Assembly: GCA_018679695.1 (NCBI GenBank)
Contig: JAHHKH010000281.1
Location: 1 to 8,610 of the forward strand
Length of the DNA: 8,610 bases
From: Maribacter sp.
Lineage (GTDB): Bacteria; Bacteroidota; Bacteroidia; Flavobacteriales; Flavobacteriaceae
Reading direction: 5' to 3'
The notes under the pieces were generated by a model. The model did no database searches, had not been told where the DNA came from, and was given only the letters and a program-made list of their open reading frames with translations. How positions within the stretch are numbered: position 1 is the stretch's first letter; every line of letters starts with the position of its first letter. The translations under genes were made by a program, and so were the position numbers. Positions 6,346 to 8,610 of the stretch are shown in pieces.

Positions 6346-8460
6346 CTATTCTATATTCTGTAGGTTCTTTTCAGTTATTTCAATTTCAGTTTGTGCTTTA
6401 CTGCCATTCAATGGTATGTGTAAGGTAATTGTAGTGCCCTTATTAACAATGCTATTAACTTCCCAGGTGCCATTTAATTTAACAACCCTTGATTCGATAT
6501 TCCGCATGCCAATACCTTTTCTCCCTCCATTGGTCTTGAAGCCTTTGCCGTCATCATTTATAGTAATATGTAGCGAATTATTCTGTCTTACAAAGCTAAC
6601 CAAAATATTCTTACACTCTGCGTGTTTTACTGCATTTTGCAGGGATTCCTGAACTATTCGGTATAAGTTGATCTTGATATCGCCCTTCAACGAATCCCAT
6701 TCAAAATCTTCATCATATTCGAAGGAAGGTGCAATGCCATTGGCGGTACCAACATTCCCTAAGAGTTCTTGGATAGAATGAATGAAGTTGTTCATATTTT
6801 GATAGGCCGCATGACTTAATTCGTGTGAGATTGCCCGTACTTCGCCCTCAACATCCTTTAAAGCAGCAATGGCAATTGCCCGCTCCTCGATGGCCTCTTC
6901 ATTTGTTCTTTTATTCAAACCGGTGAGTACCATACGCGCCCCGAGCATCTTACCTAGAACACCATCATGCAGTTCTTCTGAAATTCTTTTTTGCTCCATT
7001 TTTTTGCTTTCCTCGATTTTTTGCTTTTGCGAAAGCATTAAATCAAAGATTTCCTGGTTACTGGCCTGCTGTTGTTGTTGAAATCGCAAGGCTTGGTTTT
7101 TTGCGCGCTGGTTGATTATTATATAGACTGCGATTCCAAGGAGAAAGACGCCCAATGCGATCCCTATCCAGATCTGCTGTTTACGCGCGAGTTCCCTATT
7201 GGCGGCTTCAACCTCATCGGTCTCAAAACTTATACGGGTGAATTTATCACGTGCTTTTCTTTCTGCTAACAGTAAACTATCACTGAGTTCAAAATGTCTT
7301 TGTGCATAACGAGAGGAATTATCGGAATCCATTTGGGTTAATAGGGCAAGGGATGCCAAAAGCCGTTTGTTGTTGGAACTTTGTTCGGCGAACTGTCTGG
7401 CTAATTCGGCACTGTGCAGTGCCTGAACCGTGTCCTTATATGTTAAAAAATATTCCGCAAATGCATAGTGCGCAAAGGAGAGCCCTTCACTATCGCTTTC
7501 TTCTTGAAATATATGTTTTGCAACTTTCAAATCTTTTTTTAAACCCAAAGTATCACCTGAATAAAGTCGGCTTGTGGATAAATTGATCAGGTATTGGGCA
7601 TATATTTTTGGTCTTTTGAACTGCAGACTATCATCACTATTCAGCGCATTGGTGTAGTATTTGGTTGCATTTGCAAAATCCCCCTGCTCCTTAAATACGT
7701 TGCCAATATTGTTTTGCAATGATCCGGAGTAACGATTTACATTCTCATCACCGGAAATCTGGTCTAAGTGGTTTTCAGCGTCATCAAAGTATTCCAAGGC
7801 TCTCTGATACTCCTTCAATTCGGTAGAAATTGTACCCAAGAGATTATAGCAACGGTATAGTCGTTTGTTGTCTTCTAAGGGCTTAAAGATTTTTATGGCA
7901 TTGATGGCATTGATTTCGGCACCGGTATAGTCTTTTACATCAACTTGGGATCTTGCCATATTGTATAACAGTCTTGCTGAATTAGGGTCGTCTCCAACTG
8001 CATCATATAAAATATGGGCCTCCTTATAATTGGCATAGGCGCTATCCGGTAATTTAATATTGCCATAATAAGTGGCTAAGTCCCAATGGGCCCCTGCATG
8101 GGTTTTGCTGTCATTTACAATTTTGGCAAGAACAATACTTTCTTTATTCGTTCTTAAGAACAACGCCGAGTCCTTGAGTTTCAAATAAGCGTTTGAGAGC
8201 TGTAAATAATACTTTGGTTTGAGGGTGTCGTTTATACTTTTTGAAGCTGCGACATAAGCTTTTTCCAATAATAGAGACCTTACTTCTTCTGAAAAGTCGG
8301 AATCCTTCCCCTGATCTATCCATTTGAATATACTGTCATTAGTTGTCGTAACAGAATTAGTGTATGCAATGGAATCTTGTTTATTGCAAGCAAAAACCAT
8401 CATAATTACAATGGTTAGGACTACCTTTTTAAGGTGGTATAAATAATTTGGTTGGTTCAT
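6346..8460 (-). CDS. TPR-containing sensor histidine kinase (HisKA_3/HATPase) with lipobox
   Basis: This 704-residue membrane sensor kinase pairs with the regulator 16 bp downstream. The N-terminus has a lysine pair, a hydrophobic run VVLTIVIMMVFAC and a lipobox-like V-F-A-C with Cys25. Residues 30-405 form a helical TPR array, clearest at 205-228 (YNLLGTISTELKEYQRALEYF) and 250-273 (NNIGNVFKEQGDFANATKYY), presumably periplasmic. A membrane helix (430-450, IWIGIALGVFLLGIAVYIII) leads to a coiled coil with a run of five Gln. The HisKA_3 dimerisation domain follows, with phospho-acceptor His498 (ISEELHDGVLGKML). The ATPase domain has the N box (RIVQESLQNAVKHA, Asn609), G1 (INDDGKGF, Asp636) and G2 (GIGMRNIESRV). 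All catalytic residues are present. I chose the ATG at 8460; an in-frame TTG at 8475 would add only five residues. The sensed signal is unknown. Confidence 0.92.
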   Translation of the reverse strand: MNQPNYLYHLKKVVLTIVIMMVFACNKQDSIAYTNSVTTTNDSIFKWIDQGKDSDFSEEVRSLLLEKAYVAASKSINDTLKPKYYLQLSNAYLKLKDSALFLRTNKESIVLAKIVNDSKTHAGAHWDLATYYGNIKLPDSAYANYKEAHILYDAVGDDPNSARLLYNMARSQVDVKDYTGAEINAINAIKIFKPLEDNKRLYRCYNLLGTISTELKEYQRALEYFDDAENHLDQISGDENVNRYSGSLQNNIGNVFKEQGDFANATKYYTNALNSDDSLQFKRPKIYAQYLINLSTSRLYSGDTLGLKKDLKVAKHIFQEESDSEGLSFAHYAFAEYFLTYKDTVQALHSAELARQFAEQSSNNKRLLASLALLTQMDSDNSSRYAQRHFELSDSLLLAERKARDKFTRISFETDEVEAANRELARKQQIWIGIALGVFLLGIAVYIIINQRAKNQALRFQQQQQASNQEIFDLMLSQKQKIEESKKMEQKRISEELHDGVLGKMLGARMVLTGLNKRTNEEAIEERAIAIAALKDVEGEVRAISHELSHAAYQNMNNFIHSIQELLGNVGTANGIAPSFEYDEDFEWDSLKGDIKINLYRIVQESLQNAVKHAECKNILVSFVRQNNSLHITINDDGKGFKTNGGRKGIGMRNIESRVVKLNGTWEVNSIVNKGTTITLHIPLNGSKAQTEIEITEKNLQNIE

Positions 8461-8491
8461 AGCAACAGACAACAAGAGTAACTAAGGTAAT

Positions 8492-8529
8492 AAAAAAAAT
8501 GGCCTTAAATCGAAACTTAAGGCCATTTT
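8492..8529 (-). terminator. Rho-independent terminator of the rightmost gene
   Basis: AAAATGGCCTTAA (8496-8508) pairs perfectly over 13 bp with 8517-8529 around an 8-nt loop. On the minus strand the stem is followed by eight consecutive T (8499-8492). It lies 20 bp beyond the stop codon at 8550 and ends 31 bp before the kinase ATG, so it separates the two transcription units. Confidence 0.92.
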
Positions 8530-8549
8530 GTCTAAAAATTCTTACCCGA

Positions 8550-8610
8550 TTAGGAATTCCCTCTGTCATCACCTTCATGGTCGCAATCGTCACAGGCGAT
8601 AGCGTTTAGG
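8550..8610 (-). CDS. C-terminal tail of an unidentified protein (partial)
   Basis: Read on the minus strand from the right edge, one frame gives LNAIACDDCDHEGDDRGNS followed by TAA (8552-8550). Another frame stops within seven codons, and the third opens with a stop and then runs on through the terminator. The fit between this TAA and the strong minus-strand terminator 20 bp further on supports a real gene end. The tail is strongly acidic, with two Cys and one His close together (CDDCDH), which could be a metal-binding or a surface-exposed terminus. With 19 residues no family can be assigned, and the reading frame is an inference from the terminator position. Confidence 0.45.
   Translation of the reverse strand, partial: LNAIACDDCDHEGDDRGNS

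Noticed and set aside
6869..7081. Plus-strand open frame opposite the kinase, with a Cys/Ser-rich, membrane-like translation
   Set aside because: It is a shadow of the kinase coiled coil and HisKA region; the Cys-rich end comes from the antisense of the Gln run, and there is no leader or family match.
1..8610. Mobile elements, CRISPR arrays, tRNA/rRNA genes, toxin-antitoxin or defence systems
   Set aside because: No transposase, regularly spaced repeats, tRNA-like cloverleaf or defence-type domain was found; every long frame on both strands is explained by the genes listed or by their shadows.

Overview
The window looks like chromosomal DNA of a marine-type flavobacterium (Bacteroidota, Flavobacteriia). 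The grounds are AT-rich DNA, A-rich leaders without Shine-Dalgarno sequences, candidate -7 boxes of the TAnnTTTG type, a Bacteroidota-type lipoprotein and TPR sensor kinase, and housekeeping proteins of flavobacterial type. The genus cannot be fixed from sequence alone. I see no mobile element, CRISPR array, tRNA or rRNA; this is mostly an ordinary core-genome segment with a few regulatory details worth following.

Layout from left to right. The window opens inside clpB, of which only the N-domain is present, on the minus strand. Divergent from it is ytxJ, a small thioredoxin-fold monothiol protein of the bacillithiol system. ytxJ converges on an uncharacterised lipoprotein gene, and a perfect 14-bp bidirectional terminator lies between them. 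The lipoprotein gene has a good sigma-54 (-24/-12) promoter match, which also fixes its start. Next comes fahA (fumarylacetoacetase, last step of tyrosine breakdown), divergent from glyA (serine hydroxymethyltransferase). Their 111-bp spacer holds candidate promoters for both genes and a perfect inverted repeat over the fahA -7 box.

glyA converges, with a 10-bp gap and no terminator, on a gene for an unrecognised 213-residue soluble protein. Upstream of that gene are three copies of the 9-mer AGGTTATCC, two of them forming a long palindrome. Further right is a minus-strand two-gene operon: a TPR sensor histidine kinase with both a lipobox and an internal membrane helix, then, 16 bp on, a LuxR/NarL-family response regulator. 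A strong terminator sits about 30 bp upstream of the kinase and ends a gene of which only the last 19 codons are in the window.

Functionally, protein quality control (ClpB) and thiol redox (YtxJ) lie at the left, amino-acid and one-carbon metabolism (FahA, GlyA) in the middle, and a signalling pair at the right. The pair's input and target genes are unknown. No unmistakable new multi-gene system is visible. The best leads are the sigma-54-type lipoprotein promoter, the AGGTTATCC box cluster, and the kinase's unusual topology and altered phosphatase motif.
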